Part shown: in pieces, positions 42,715-53,856 of the stretch
Position numbering within the stretch: the first letter of the stretch is position 1
Layout: the number at the start of each line of letters is the position of its first letter
Origin: Halomonas sp.
GTDB taxonomy: Bacteria; Pseudomonadota; Gammaproteobacteria; Pseudomonadales; Halomonadaceae
NCBI RefSeq assembly: GCF_017983445.1
Contig: NZ_JAGOBJ010000002.1
Span: forward strand, 248,001-312,000
Direction: 5' to 3'
Length of the DNA stretch: 64,000 nucleotides
Translations under genes and position numbers: made by a program
Notes under the pieces: model-generated
What the model was told of the DNA's origin: nothing
Seen by the model: only the letters and a program-made list of their open reading frames with translations
Databases searched by the model: none

Positions 42715-42845
42715 CCACCGCACTGTTTTAATAAGCTTGTTTTAGTGACGGGTGCTGGTTTAGATCATGTGCAGGGCACTACTAATGCGTTTGCCAATAG
42801 GCCAAATCACATAGAAAAGTGATTATTCATTTCATCGGGGTTGCT

Positions 42846-43721
42846 ATGAGCTTCAACCTGACACCCGCAGCTGAGGGACTACGCACCCAGCTTTTTCATA
42901 TTATTTTTGAATCCGATACGCCGGCTGCCAAAGGATTTGATATTGCTCTGATCGTAATGATCATAGCCAGTGTCGGGGTTATTTTGTTAGGCAGCGTCCA
43001 GAGCGTCTCTCAGGAGTATGGCTGGCTATTTTATTACCTGGAGTGGGCGTTTACGGTACTGTTTACGCTAGAGCTTGCGGTGCGTATCTACTGTCTTGAG
43101 CGCCCCTCTCTCTACTTAAAAAGCTTTTACGGTGTGGTGGATATAATCTCTATTCTGCCCGCATGGCTAGTGCTGCTAATGCCAGGCTTTCATGCGCTGG
43201 TGATTATTCGCATCCTACGCGCGCTGCGTATTTTTCGTATTCTGCGCCTGATGGAGTTTGTGGGTGAAGGACGCCTGCTGCTCGATGCCTTAAAGCGTAG
43301 CTTTCGTCAGGTGCTGCTGTTTTTCTGCAGCATTCTGATGGTCGTCACCATGTTTGCCGCGCTCATGTATACCATCGAGTCGCCGGAGACAGGCTTTACC
43401 AGCATTCCCATGTCGATTTACTGGGCGGTGGTGAGCGTTACCACGGTGGGGTATGGCGATATCGTCCCCGGCACGGCGGTGGGTAAAGCTATTACCATGA
43501 TCCTGATGCTGATTGGTTATTCAATTATCGCGGTACCCACGGGTATTTTCTCCGCCCAGGTGATCCGCTCTATTCGCGAGGACCGCTACTCCGACGAGGC
43601 GTGCCCCGGCTGTGGCCATGACCGCCATGAGAAACGTGCTCGTTATTGCCTGCGCTGCGGTACCTGGCTGGATGAAACGACGGAAGATCCGCGAAAGGCT
43701 AGCCAGCAGAAAGAACCCTAG
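42846..43721 (+). CDS. Voltage-gated potassium channel (Kv-like) with C-terminal zinc ribbon
   Basis: A 291-residue inner-membrane protein. I start at ATG 42846 (MSFNLTPAAEGL), nine codons after the first possible start. Six TM helices fit; S4 carries regularly spaced arginines (RILRALRIFRILRL) and the pore loop has the K+ selectivity filter TTVGYGD. The pore helix S6 follows (GKAITMILMLIGYSIIAVPTG). Unusually, the C-terminus holds two CxxC pairs, CPGCGHD and CLRCGTW, that form a likely zinc ribbon. Such channels set membrane potential and potassium flow; gating ligands are not known. Confidence 0.9.
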   Translation: MSFNLTPAAEGLRTQLFHIIFESDTPAAKGFDIALIVMIIASVGVILLGSVQSVSQEYGWLFYYLEWAFTVLFTLELAVRIYCLERPSLYLKSFYGVVDIISILPAWLVLLMPGFHALVIIRILRALRIFRILRLMEFVGEGRLLLDALKRSFRQVLLFFCSILMVVTMFAALMYTIESPETGFTSIPMSIYWAVVSVTTVGYGDIVPGTAVGKAITMILMLIGYSIIAVPTGIFSAQVIRSIREDRYSDEACPGCGHDRHEKRARYCLRCGTWLDETTEDPRKASQQKEP

Positions 43722-43782
43722 ATTGGCAGGCTAAGCCAAGGCGCTATTGCCGTTCAAAGTATTCTCACTACAGGTAACAGCA

Positions 43783-43808
43783 CCATGCCCACGCTAGCGT
43801 GGGCATGG
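43783..43808. terminator. Perfect palindrome between convergent channel and yciO genes
   Basis: A 26-bp perfect palindrome with arms CCATGCCCACGC / GCGTGGGCATGG around TA, 14 bp before the yciO stop. No T-run on either side, so it is probably a bidirectional stop or processing hairpin. Confidence 0.55.
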
Positions 43809-43822
43809 CAGCAAGGCAGGGC

Positions 43823-44446
43823 TTAGCTTTCAAACGGGGTAATATCGCCGCGTCCTTCACGCACGATCTTGGGCGGCAGTTCACGCAGATCAATCACGCT
43901 GGTGGGGTCGAGATGGCAGGCGCCTCCATCGATAATCAGATCCAGATGTGCCCCAAAACGCTCGCGAATTTCTTCGGGATCGCTCATGGGCAGGTCATCC
44001 CCTACGGGAATCAGCGTTACGCTCATCAGCGGCTCGCCAAGGGCTTCAAGCAGCGCATGGGTAATCCGATGATCGGGTACGCGCACGCCAATCGAGCGAC
44101 GCTTGGGATGCAGTAACAGTCGGGGCACTTCTGTGGTGGCATCCAGAATGTAGGTATACGGCCCCGGCGTATGCGCTTTTAGCAGCCGGAAAACGGCGTT
44201 ATCCACCTTGGCGTAGGTGCCAATTTCCGAAAGGTCCGAGCACATCAGCGTAAAGTTGTGCTTGTCATCCAGCGAGCGCAGCCACTTTATCTTTTCAATC
44301 GCTTTCTTTTCGCCCAGGTGACAGCCCAACGCGTAGCCTGAATCAGTTGGGTAAGCTACCACGCCGCCTTTGCGAATAATTTCGATAGCCTGATCAATCA
44401 GACGCTTTTGCGGGTTTTCTGGGTGAATCTGAAAATACTGACTCAT
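43823..44446 (-). CDS. yciO: YciO, L-threonylcarbamoyladenylate synthase family protein
   Basis: A 207-residue protein of the Sua5/YrdC/YciO fold. Family motifs are KGGVVAYPTDSGYALGCHL at the N-terminus, then IKWLRS, FTLMCSDLSEI, GPYTYILDAT and KRRSIGVRVPDH. YrdC-type enzymes make threonylcarbamoyl-AMP for tRNA t6A; YciO is the paralogue whose own role is less clear. It follows rnm on the same strand by 67 bp, the gene order of E. coli. Confidence 0.93.
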   Translation of the reverse strand: MSQYFQIHPENPQKRLIDQAIEIIRKGGVVAYPTDSGYALGCHLGEKKAIEKIKWLRSLDDKHNFTLMCSDLSEIGTYAKVDNAVFRLLKAHTPGPYTYILDATTEVPRLLLHPKRRSIGVRVPDHRITHALLEALGEPLMSVTLIPVGDDLPMSDPEEIRERFGAHLDLIIDGGACHLDPTSVIDLRELPPKIVREGRGDITPFES

Positions 44447-44513
44447 TGTCTGCTCCTGCCCGTGGGCGCGTTTCAGTCCATTGGGATGTTCGCTTACTTA
44501 TTTATACGCGTAC

Positions 44514-45452
44514 TCATACCATAGCTGACCCAGCGGCTAATGGCCCAGCGGGCGCGTCGCGCAAGTGCAACAGGCGAGGGTGCTGCCAGATAGGCGGGGC
44601 GGCCGTGCGAGGCACCATGCTCATACTGCCGGGGGCGGCGTGGCTGCCGGGGAAGTGAAAGTCGCTACCCAGCGAAGCGTAAAGCCCACGTTCGACCATT
44701 TGGCGGGCCAAGTCTCGCGTGACATCCGGATTCTGCTGGCCGCTGACCAATTCAGCCGCGTCGCCGCCCGCCGCCTGAAAGGTATCCATCAAAAGCCCCC
44801 GTTTACGCCGGGTTAACCCATAGCGTAAAGGGTGCGCAATCACCGCTACCCCGCCGGAGGCTACCACCCACTCGACAACCTCGCTGATTTCCGGCCAGTG
44901 GGCTTTAACGTCGCCTTTCTTGCCACTACCCAGGTAGCGCTTGAACGCGGTGGCCCAATCGGCCACCACACCCTCGGCGACCAGCGCGCGGGCAAAATCA
45001 GGCCGCCCCAACGGGCGGTCGCTACCCGCCTGCTCGCGGGCTTTTTCCAAGGCGTTGGTCAGACCTACCTTTTCCAAGCGCTCAGCAATCACTTCTGCGC
45101 GCTGAATGCGCGCCAAGCGCTGCTGCTCAAGCCCTTCCACCAGCGGCCCCTGCAGGCCACCTGGCATCAGTGCGACTACGTGGATATTGATACCCTGCCA
45201 GCGGGTGGATAACTCACAGCCGGGTACCAGACAGAGCCCGGCCTGCCTGGCGGCCTGCCCGGCTTCGTCGATACCGTCCATGGTGTCGTGGTCAGTTAGC
45301 GCCATGTGGGTAAGGCCGCGCTCAGCGCATAGCGCTACCAGCTCTGTGGGAGTTAACGCGCCGTCAGACGCCGTTGAGTGCATATGCAGATCAGCCGAGT
45401 AGCGCTGATCTGCATCAAACACCGCAGGAAGTAACGTGGGGATTAGGGGCAT
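44514..45452 (-). CDS. rnm: PHP-domain phosphoesterase YciV / RNase AM
   Basis: A cytosolic protein of about 312 residues with an N-terminal PHP domain. Metal ligands are visible in ADLHMHSTASDG, LTDHDTMDG, PGCELSTRW, VIAHPLRYG and SDFHFPG. The protein matches E. coli YciV, reported as a 5'-3' exonuclease that matures rRNA 5' ends and hydrolyses 3',5'-nucleoside bisphosphates. The start may be ATG 45452 or 45458 (two codons apart); the frame to 45542 has no support. Upstream of yciO and divergent from yciI across a set of 16-bp repeats. Confidence 0.9.
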   Translation of the reverse strand: MPLIPTLLPAVFDADQRYSADLHMHSTASDGALTPTELVALCAERGLTHMALTDHDTMDGIDEAGQAARQAGLCLVPGCELSTRWQGINIHVVALMPGGLQGPLVEGLEQQRLARIQRAEVIAERLEKVGLTNALEKAREQAGSDRPLGRPDFARALVAEGVVADWATAFKRYLGSGKKGDVKAHWPEISEVVEWVVASGGVAVIAHPLRYGLTRRKRGLLMDTFQAAGGDAAELVSGQQNPDVTRDLARQMVERGLYASLGSDFHFPGSHAAPGSMSMVPRTAAPPIWQHPRLLHLRDAPAGPLAAGSAMV

Positions 45453-45505
45453 GGGCATGACGTCGTGTGGCGAGTTTGTCAGAATAGGGATGTCGTACAC
45501 GAACA

Positions 45506-45553
45506 GGCATAATACTGTGTGTTCATAATGCACTGTATTCATAATGCTCTGTG
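45506..45553. repeat. Three tandem 16-bp repeats between rnm and yciI
   Basis: Contiguous units at 45506-45521, 45522-45537 and 45538-45553 follow the pattern NNCATAATGCNCTGTG; the last two share TTCATAATGC and CTGT. They lie in the 200-bp divergent promoter region. The periodicity of 16 bp (about 1.5 turns) fits cooperative protein binding. Confidence 0.6.
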
Positions 45554-45651
45554 TTGGACGGTGTACAAATGCTCGCCATGGTGCGCGCTTATATGAGTGC
45601 GGTCAATGGCGCATAGGGCGCTTTACCGCATGCTTTTAAGGAGTTATCCCC

Positions 45652-45951
45652 ATGCTTTACGCGATTATTAGTGAAGACGTATCGAATAGCCTGGAGCGCC
45701 GTATGGCCGCCCGCCCGGACCACCTGACACGTGTTGAAGCGCTACGCGATGAAGGCCGCCTGGTATTGGCAGGGCCCCACCCAGCAGTGGATACGGAAAA
45801 CCCGGGCGACGCGGGCTTTACCGGTAGCTTGATCGTGGCGGAATTCGACAGTCTGGAAGCCGCTCAGAGCTGGGCTGACGCCGATCCATACATCATTGCA
45901 GGTGTCTATGCCAAGGTAATTGTTAAGCCGTTCAAGAAAGTTTTGCCTTGA
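45652..45951 (+). CDS. yciI: YciI-like protein
   Basis: A 99-residue protein with AAGGAGTTATCCCC before its ATG. It is close to E. coli YciI throughout: [39 protein letters not shown] and [13 protein letters not shown]. The conserved His and Asp of the ferredoxin-like YciI fold are present (PDHL, DADPY). It is a putative hydrolase or dehydrochlorinase-like protein of unknown substrate. In E. coli it also lies near yciV/yciO. Confidence 0.93.
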   Translation: MLYAIISEDVSNSLERRMAARPDHLTRVEALRDEGRLVLAGPHPAVDTENPGDAGFTGSLIVAEFDSLEAAQSWADADPYIIAGVYAKVIVKPFKKVLP

Positions 45952-46107
45952 CCGAAAGTAGCTAGTGTGGAGGGTCCGCCAGCTAATTCACAGAGCCTGT
46001 GGAAAACTCTGTGCAAACCCAGCGGACGCTTTGCGCTAAGCCAGAGATAACGCCCCGATTAACAAATTGGCTATTTTTTAACCATTTCTCTCATTACGGA
46101 TACCCGC

Positions 46108-48110
46108 GTGCCCCAACGCCCTGCTGCTTTGCCTCCACTAACGGCGTTAAGCGCGCCTTTACTCACCTGGAGCGACTCTTCACCGCACTCGGATGATTTC
46201 GATGACGTGTATTTTTCCCGTGAGGGTGGTCTTGAAGAAACCGAGCACGTTTTTTTAAATACCAACCGCCTACCTGAACGTTTTGCCGCCTGGGAAAGCA
46301 CACGGGCTTTTGTGATAGGGGAAACCGGCTTTGGCACGGGGCTCAATATGCTGTGCGCCTGGGCCTGCTTTGAACAGCACGCGCCCGCCGGGGCGCGGCT
46401 GCATCTGTTATCCACAGAAAAGTACCCCCTGGATCAGGCATCGCTTGAGCGCGCTCTGCGCGCCTGGCCGTCGCTTGCCGGTTATTCACAGGTGCTTTGC
46501 GAGCAGTGGCCTGCATCGGTTAGCGGAGTACACCGCCTGCACCTGAGCGACCGCGTTACGCTGGATCTGCATTATGGCGATACCACCGAGCGGCTAGCGC
46601 TTTTAGATGGTCAGGTCGATGCCTGGTTTCTAGATGGCTTTGCACCTTCCAAGAATCCCCAGATGTGGCAGCCCGAGCTGTTTGAAGCCATGGCGGCACG
46701 CTCCCGGCCAGGGGCCACCTTTGCCACGTTCACCTGCGCAGGAATCGTTAAGCGGGGCTTGAAAACGGCAGGTTTTACCTGGAAAAAAGTCCCGGGCTGC
46801 GGGCGTAAGCGCGAAATACTTGCGGGCATGATTGAAACACCGCCTACCGATGGGCGCCGTGAAGCAACGCCCTGGTTTACGCCACCGGCGCCTCTCCCAA
46901 CTCAGCATGTAGCGGTGATTGGTGCAGGGATTGCCGGGTGTAGCGTGGCGGCGGCGCTTGCCAAGCGTGGCATCAAGGTTAGCGTGATCGAGCGCGAGGT
47001 GCCGGGGGCAGGCGGTTCGGGTAATCGTCAGGGGGCGCTTTATGTAAAGCTTGCCGCTGACACCAACCACCAAAGCCGGTTTTATCTGTCCGGCCTTTTG
47101 TACAGCCAGCGCTGGCTTAGCCAGTTAAAGGCTCCTGCGCTTTGGCAGCCCTGCGGTGTGGTTCAACTGGCAACAAACGCTAAGGAAGCCAAGCGCCAGC
47201 AACGCTTCAGCGAGCAGCATGCGCTACCCGAAGCCGTAGTGTCACCGCTTACCCAAGGGCTGAGCGAAGCGGCCGGGGTTGCCATTGACGCCCAGCACGC
47301 GCTTTTTTATCCACAAGCGGGCTGGGTGCGGCCCAAGGCGCTATGTGAACACTTACTTCAAGGCCCCAACATTACTCTTACCCAGGGTGAGGTAACGTCG
47401 CTTAACCGTGAGCATGAAAGCTGGCAGCTGCAGCTTAGCGATGGGCGTACGCTAAGCGCTGACCAAGTGGTGATTGCAAGCGCTCACTACGCCAATACGT
47501 TTACTCAGACGGCCTTTGTGCCCCTACAGCAAGTGCGTGGCCAGGTAAGTGAAGTAACGCTGCCCGCCGGCGTAAAAGGCCCTGAGCGGGTCGTGTGCGC
47601 GGGTGGCTATGTATCACCCGCGTTTGAGGGAGTGCTGACTTTTGGCGCAAGCTTTGTGCCCAACAGCGCTTCTACCGAAGTGACCGATACCGACCATCAG
47701 CGCAATATTGAGGAGCTTCGCCAAACGCTCCCGGCGCTGGTAGCAGAACTTGAAACAGAGCTGGAACGCGCAGGCGCACATCTAACGCCACAAGCGCTTG
47801 AAGGGCGTGCGGCGGTGCGCGCGGCAAGCCCGGATAAAACGCCCTATGCTGGCCCGGTGCCCAACGCTTCTGCCTGGCAGTCAGCGTATGCCGTGTTAGG
47901 TAAAGATGCCTCGCGGATACCTGACGTGGCTGGCGTGCACTACCCCGGGCTGTGGATATCTACCGCCCACGGCTCCCGCGGGCTCTCAAGCGCCCCGCTA
48001 TGCGCTGAGGTGATTGCCTCCCGGCTGTGCGATGACCCGATGCCTCTGGAGGCAGCGCTGGTCGATCATCTTCATCCGGGGCGGCGTATTATCAGCGCGA
48101 TTATTCGCGG

Positions 48111-48117
<7 letters not shown>
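46108..48117 (+). CDS. mnmC: Bifunctional tRNA 5-methylaminomethyl-2-thiouridine synthase MnmC
   Basis: A 669-residue fusion that completes mnm5s2U34 in tRNA. The N-terminal methyltransferase (about 1-240) includes FDDVYFSREGGLEETEHVFL and the SAM loop GETGFGTGLNML. The C-terminal FAD oxidoreductase (from about 265) starts with the dinucleotide motif VIGAGIAGCSVAAAL and ends with the conserved STAHGSRGLSSAPL. The start is a GTG at 46108 with only ACGGA upstream; no better start exists in frame. The last 7 bp overlap the opposing yheU gene. Confidence 0.95.
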
Positions 48118-50440
<2,323 letters not shown>

Positions 50441-50477
50441 CTAAAAGCGATCACAAAAAAGACACATCTTAGAACAA

Positions 50478-50510
50478 AAACACCCGCCTTCTGCAAGAAG
50501 GCGGGTGTTT
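50478..50510. terminator. zipA terminator
   Basis: A 15-bp perfect stem (50478-50492 with 50496-50510), GCA loop, followed on the minus strand by TTTTTGTT. It lies 16 bp after the zipA stop. Confidence 0.95.
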
Positions 50511-50525
50511 AAACGCAAGCGTTAC

Positions 50526-52382
50526 TTAGTGGGCTTGCATATGGCGATGCAGTCGATGGCGCCGCTCGAAATCGCGTACCCGCTGACGGGCAAACTCGAT
50601 GGTTTGCGCCGTCATGACGCTGCGGTGTTCATCTTTCAGTTCACCGCCCATATGGCGTACCACTACCATGGCGGTTTCGACCATGGCTTCAAAAGCGGCT
50701 GAGCTGTCGACAGCACCCGGCAGGGGCATCAGGAAGGTAACACCCGGGGTTACAAACTCGCCCATTTCCTCAATCGGGAAGGTGCCAGGCTTGACCACGT
50801 TGATCATCGAGAACTGCAGTTCGCTATCAGCGCTCTCTGTTTCAAAGCGGTGGAATACGCCCATCGGACGGCTATAACGCAGGCCACACGCCATAATGAG
50901 ATCAAGCAGCTTGCTGCCGTCAAATCCTTCCGGGTCACGTGAAAGCACGCTAATCACAATGACTTCATCAGCGCTGGAAAGCGTTTCTTTGGCATGCTCA
51001 CCAGACACATCGTGACGCAGCGCTTTTTCAAGCGTTGGGTGGGTACGCACCACCGAGTCACGCTGCCCACGAGCCGGCGCGTCGTCATAAGCATCGTAAC
51101 GTTCGTACTCATCTGCCGGCTCGTCATACGCATAAGCGGGCTCTGGCTCGTCATAACGCGCCGCGGCTTTTTGAGCGGCGGCCGCGTGAGCAGCTGCCTC
51201 ACGTGCCTCTGCCTGCTCTTGAGCAATGCGGGCTTTTTCCGCTTCAGCAGCTTCTTTCGCCTCACGGCGCTGCTCGGCTTCAAGTGCCTTACGCTCAGCC
51301 TCAAGCGCCTTGCGCTCGGCTTTCTGTTTGGCCAGTGCTTGATCACGTATGGCTTTTTCAGCTTTTTTACGCGCTTTTTCTTTACGACGGATAATCAAGC
51401 GGCGCTTAAAGGAGCGGCCGATACCTTCAAAATCGACCAACCGGTATTCATCGACTTCGTCATCATTCAGCTCATCATACTCACCGACCGTATCTTCACG
51501 AAGCTGGCGGCGCCTGGGCACATCCTGCTTGGCAAAAACAGCGTCTTCAGGCTCGGCACGTAAAACAGGCTCGGCCTCTGGAGCTGCGGCCGTGGCTAGC
51601 GCAGGTTCAGCGGCGCTCTCTTGATCTATCTTATTAACATTAACTGCGGCAACTTCTGTATCGGCAGTGGTTAATCCAACAGTAGCAGGCTGTTCATCGG
51701 CAGTTGGCAGATCAGTAGTCGCATCGGTAGTCGATAGAGAGATAGACGGCTCATCAATAGGGCGTTCGCTTGGCGCAGGTGCTGCCGGGCTCGCTTGGGC
51801 AGCTGTCGGCATAGGTTTCGTGTGCTGTTCGTGGTGCGTTTCTGCTTTAGCGGGCTTAGCGAGAGTGGCGGATAGCCCACTATTCACAGAACGATCTACA
51901 GAGCTATCTACAGAACTATCTTTAGAACCATCCAAAGAAAAGCTGGGTTCACGACGCTCATAATCCATTGGCGAAGCAGATGTTGACGTGGCAGGCACTG
52001 CTTTGGAAGCTGTGGGTGCCGCTTGCTTTGTGGCAGCTGCCGATGCTTTGCGCTTGGGCACGGCATTGGCAAAGGAACGCCTGAATTCAGATAATACGCG
52101 GGAAGGCCCAGGGTGCTCCTGGCGCTCTAGCTTGGGCTTTGAACCCAAACCGCTGTAGTCGGCAGGCTTGACGACCCGCGCACCGCCGTTAGGCAGCTCC
52201 CAATTGATCTCTGCTTCTTTAGCTTCATCATCAAGGTCGGTTAGCTTCGCTTCGGGAAGATCCTTAACCGCCTGATCCAGACGTGGGACACGCCGCTGGC
52301 GCTGGAGTCGTCGTACACCGTCGACTACGATGAGCGATACCAACGCCAAGCCTAAAATAATTAGCCACTCTCTTAATTCCAT
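50526..52382 (-). CDS. zipA: Cell division protein ZipA, unusually long
   Basis: A 618-residue protein, nearly twice E. coli ZipA (328). It tethers FtsZ to the membrane. The start is ATG 52382, giving the N-terminal anchor MELREWLIILGLALVSLIVV; the frame upstream is not needed. The C-terminal FtsZ-binding domain is the last 140 residues (VIVISVLSRDPEGFDGSKLLDLIMACGL, VTPGVTFLMPLPG). The linker is greatly expanded: an acidic Ala/Pro/Thr region with a 4-residue repeat (DSSV), then a positively charged stretch (KRRLIIRRKEKARKKAEKAI) and a 75-residue Lys/Glu/Ala coiled coil like TolA, then Tyr/Asp/Glu-rich sequence. Confidence 0.93.
   Translation of the reverse strand: MELREWLIILGLALVSLIVVDGVRRLQRQRRVPRLDQAVKDLPEAKLTDLDDEAKEAEINWELPNGGARVVKPADYSGLGSKPKLERQEHPGPSRVLSEFRRSFANAVPKRKASAAATKQAAPTASKAVPATSTSASPMDYERREPSFSLDGSKDSSVDSSVDRSVNSGLSATLAKPAKAETHHEQHTKPMPTAAQASPAAPAPSERPIDEPSISLSTTDATTDLPTADEQPATVGLTTADTEVAAVNVNKIDQESAAEPALATAAAPEAEPVLRAEPEDAVFAKQDVPRRRQLREDTVGEYDELNDDEVDEYRLVDFEGIGRSFKRRLIIRRKEKARKKAEKAIRDQALAKQKAERKALEAERKALEAEQRREAKEAAEAEKARIAQEQAEAREAAAHAAAAQKAAARYDEPEPAYAYDEPADEYERYDAYDDAPARGQRDSVVRTHPTLEKALRHDVSGEHAKETLSSADEVIVISVLSRDPEGFDGSKLLDLIMACGLRYSRPMGVFHRFETESADSELQFSMINVVKPGTFPIEEMGEFVTPGVTFLMPLPGAVDSSAAFEAMVETAMVVVRHMGGELKDEHRSVMTAQTIEFARQRVRDFERRHRLHRHMQAH
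51886..51933. repeat. Four 12-bp tandem repeats inside zipA
   Basis: Units at 51886, 51898, 51910 and 51922 share the pattern ACAGARCTATCT with one to five changes. They encode the DSSV-type four-residue repeat of the ZipA linker (residues about 150-166). Repeat number may vary between strains by replication slippage without breaking the frame. Confidence 0.7.
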
Positions 52383-52877
52383 GTCGAACATTCCATGGGT
52401 CATCTTACCGGTTGCTAAAGCGCCATACCTGAAGATGCAGGCCTTCAAGGTGGTTAATAATTACCACCAGCATAGCGCGGTTGCTACAAAAAGGGCCACT
52501 TATGGGCAATCTTCACGTTATGGCACAGTTTTTAACGTTTTTTGAGCGAATTTTTGACGCTGATCGCGACTAGACCCTTGCAGCGATTAATAGTGCCATA
52601 AATTTGCTATTTAATATGAATAAGGCAATGCCTTTTACACTTAACGTCATGTTTACTTAAATCCAGAACGTTAAATCACAAACAACTTAGGAATTAATCA
52701 ATCAATTACTGTACACATAAACAGCTTATCTTTATTACCCAGCTTTAGCTGCGCTAGTTTCAGCTACTACACCATAGCATCAACCACAATTTTATAATGA
52801 TCAATATAGATAAGTTGAGCCTTTTTACACATTTTTTTATCAATTTGACGACTAATGTTAATACTTGAAGCGTTTTA
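52383..52877. other. Non-coding stretch between zipA and the tarD regulator
   Basis: About 495 bp, AT-rich from 52600 onward. The right part before zipA must hold the zipA promoter. I saw no gene, no strong hairpin and no convincing -10/-35 pair. The region lies where smc and zipA would be neighbours in relatives. Confidence 0.4.
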
Positions 52878-53756
52878 TTAACACTTGAGGAGCCTGTGCC
52901 AGAAGGCATCGGCAAAAGCGCTGGCTAATACGCGTGGTCGGGTAAGATGGATTTCCAGCGGGATATCCCAGGCTTCATCAAGTGCGCGAACCAGCGTCCC
53001 CTCGGCAATTTCCTGCTCCGCCAGGCTTTTAGGTATCCATGCCAAGCCTTTGTTTTCTATTACCATCGACATCAATACCGCGGCTAAATGACTACTAAAG
53101 CGAGGCGTGAATACCCGGGTGCCTGCATGTTGTTTAAGCCAGTGATTAATCACGCGGCCCAGTCCAGACGCATCGGCATAAGCCAGATACGGTATCTCCT
53201 CCGGTATCCGCGGCTTGATCATTTGCTTACCCATTAATGGAATCAGCGTGTCTTCACCTATTTGAATACTTTCAAAATGCTCTGGGGACAGCAGTGAAGG
53301 TACGGCTATATGTTGGTGGCTTAACAAAAACTGGCTCTCGCCACGCAGCAGTAACTGTTCACAGGCCGTCATGGTATCTGAATGCAGCCGTACTGCCTCC
53401 ATAGGAGTGCCCTGCTCCAGTTTTCTTACCCATCGCGGAAAAAACGTAAATGAAAGCGAATGCGTAGCCGCAAACTGCAGTGTCTTGGTTGCCTTGCCTT
53501 CAATCTCCTGGGCTTCAGCGCGCAATCGGTAAAGCCGGCCGATGGCTTCAAAGGCGCTCGCCTGGATATGCCGACCAGCTGGTGTCAGCGTAGTGCCCTG
53601 AGGGGTACGCACAAACAGGCTAACGCCCATCCACTGCTCTAACGCACGGATGCGCCGGCTAAACGCAGGCTGAGTGATATGGCGAGCCTCGGCGGCGCGC
53701 ACAAAGCTGCCGTGCTCGGCAAGCGCCGTAAAATCTTCAAGCCAGACAAGTTCCAT
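52878..53756 (-). CDS. LysR family regulator divergent from D-tartrate dehydratase
   Basis: A 292-residue regulator. I use ATG 53756 (MELVWLEDFTALAEHGSFVRAAEARHITQPAFSRRIRALEQWMG), a standard LysR start; 14 codons upstream are dispensable. The effector domain includes VWIPKSLAEQEIAEGTLVRAL-like sequence near the C-terminus. It is 100 bp from and divergent to the tarD gene, which it very probably controls. The same gene pair would be expected to respond to tartrate. Confidence 0.92.
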   Translation of the reverse strand: MELVWLEDFTALAEHGSFVRAAEARHITQPAFSRRIRALEQWMGVSLFVRTPQGTTLTPAGRHIQASAFEAIGRLYRLRAEAQEIEGKATKTLQFAATHSLSFTFFPRWVRKLEQGTPMEAVRLHSDTMTACEQLLLRGESQFLLSHQHIAVPSLLSPEHFESIQIGEDTLIPLMGKQMIKPRIPEEIPYLAYADASGLGRVINHWLKQHAGTRVFTPRFSSHLAAVLMSMVIENKGLAWIPKSLAEQEIAEGTLVRALDEAWDIPLEIHLTRPRVLASAFADAFWHRLLKC

Positions 53757-53856
53757 AAGGCAATGCCGTTTCAGCATGGGGTGACGCAGTAATAGCATTG
53801 GGCAGCGTCACCTGTCACGCATAAGGTTAAGCTCTTAACCGTTTAAGGAGCTTATT

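Noticed and set aside
43783-43808. 26-bp palindrome as a possible transposon end or attachment site
   Set aside because: It lies neatly between two convergent genes with no partner copy seen, so a transcriptional role is more likely.
46408-46416. Perfect DnaA box TTATCCACA inside mnmC
   Set aside because: Single box within a coding sequence, no cluster, no AT-rich unwinding region; expected by chance in a window of this size.
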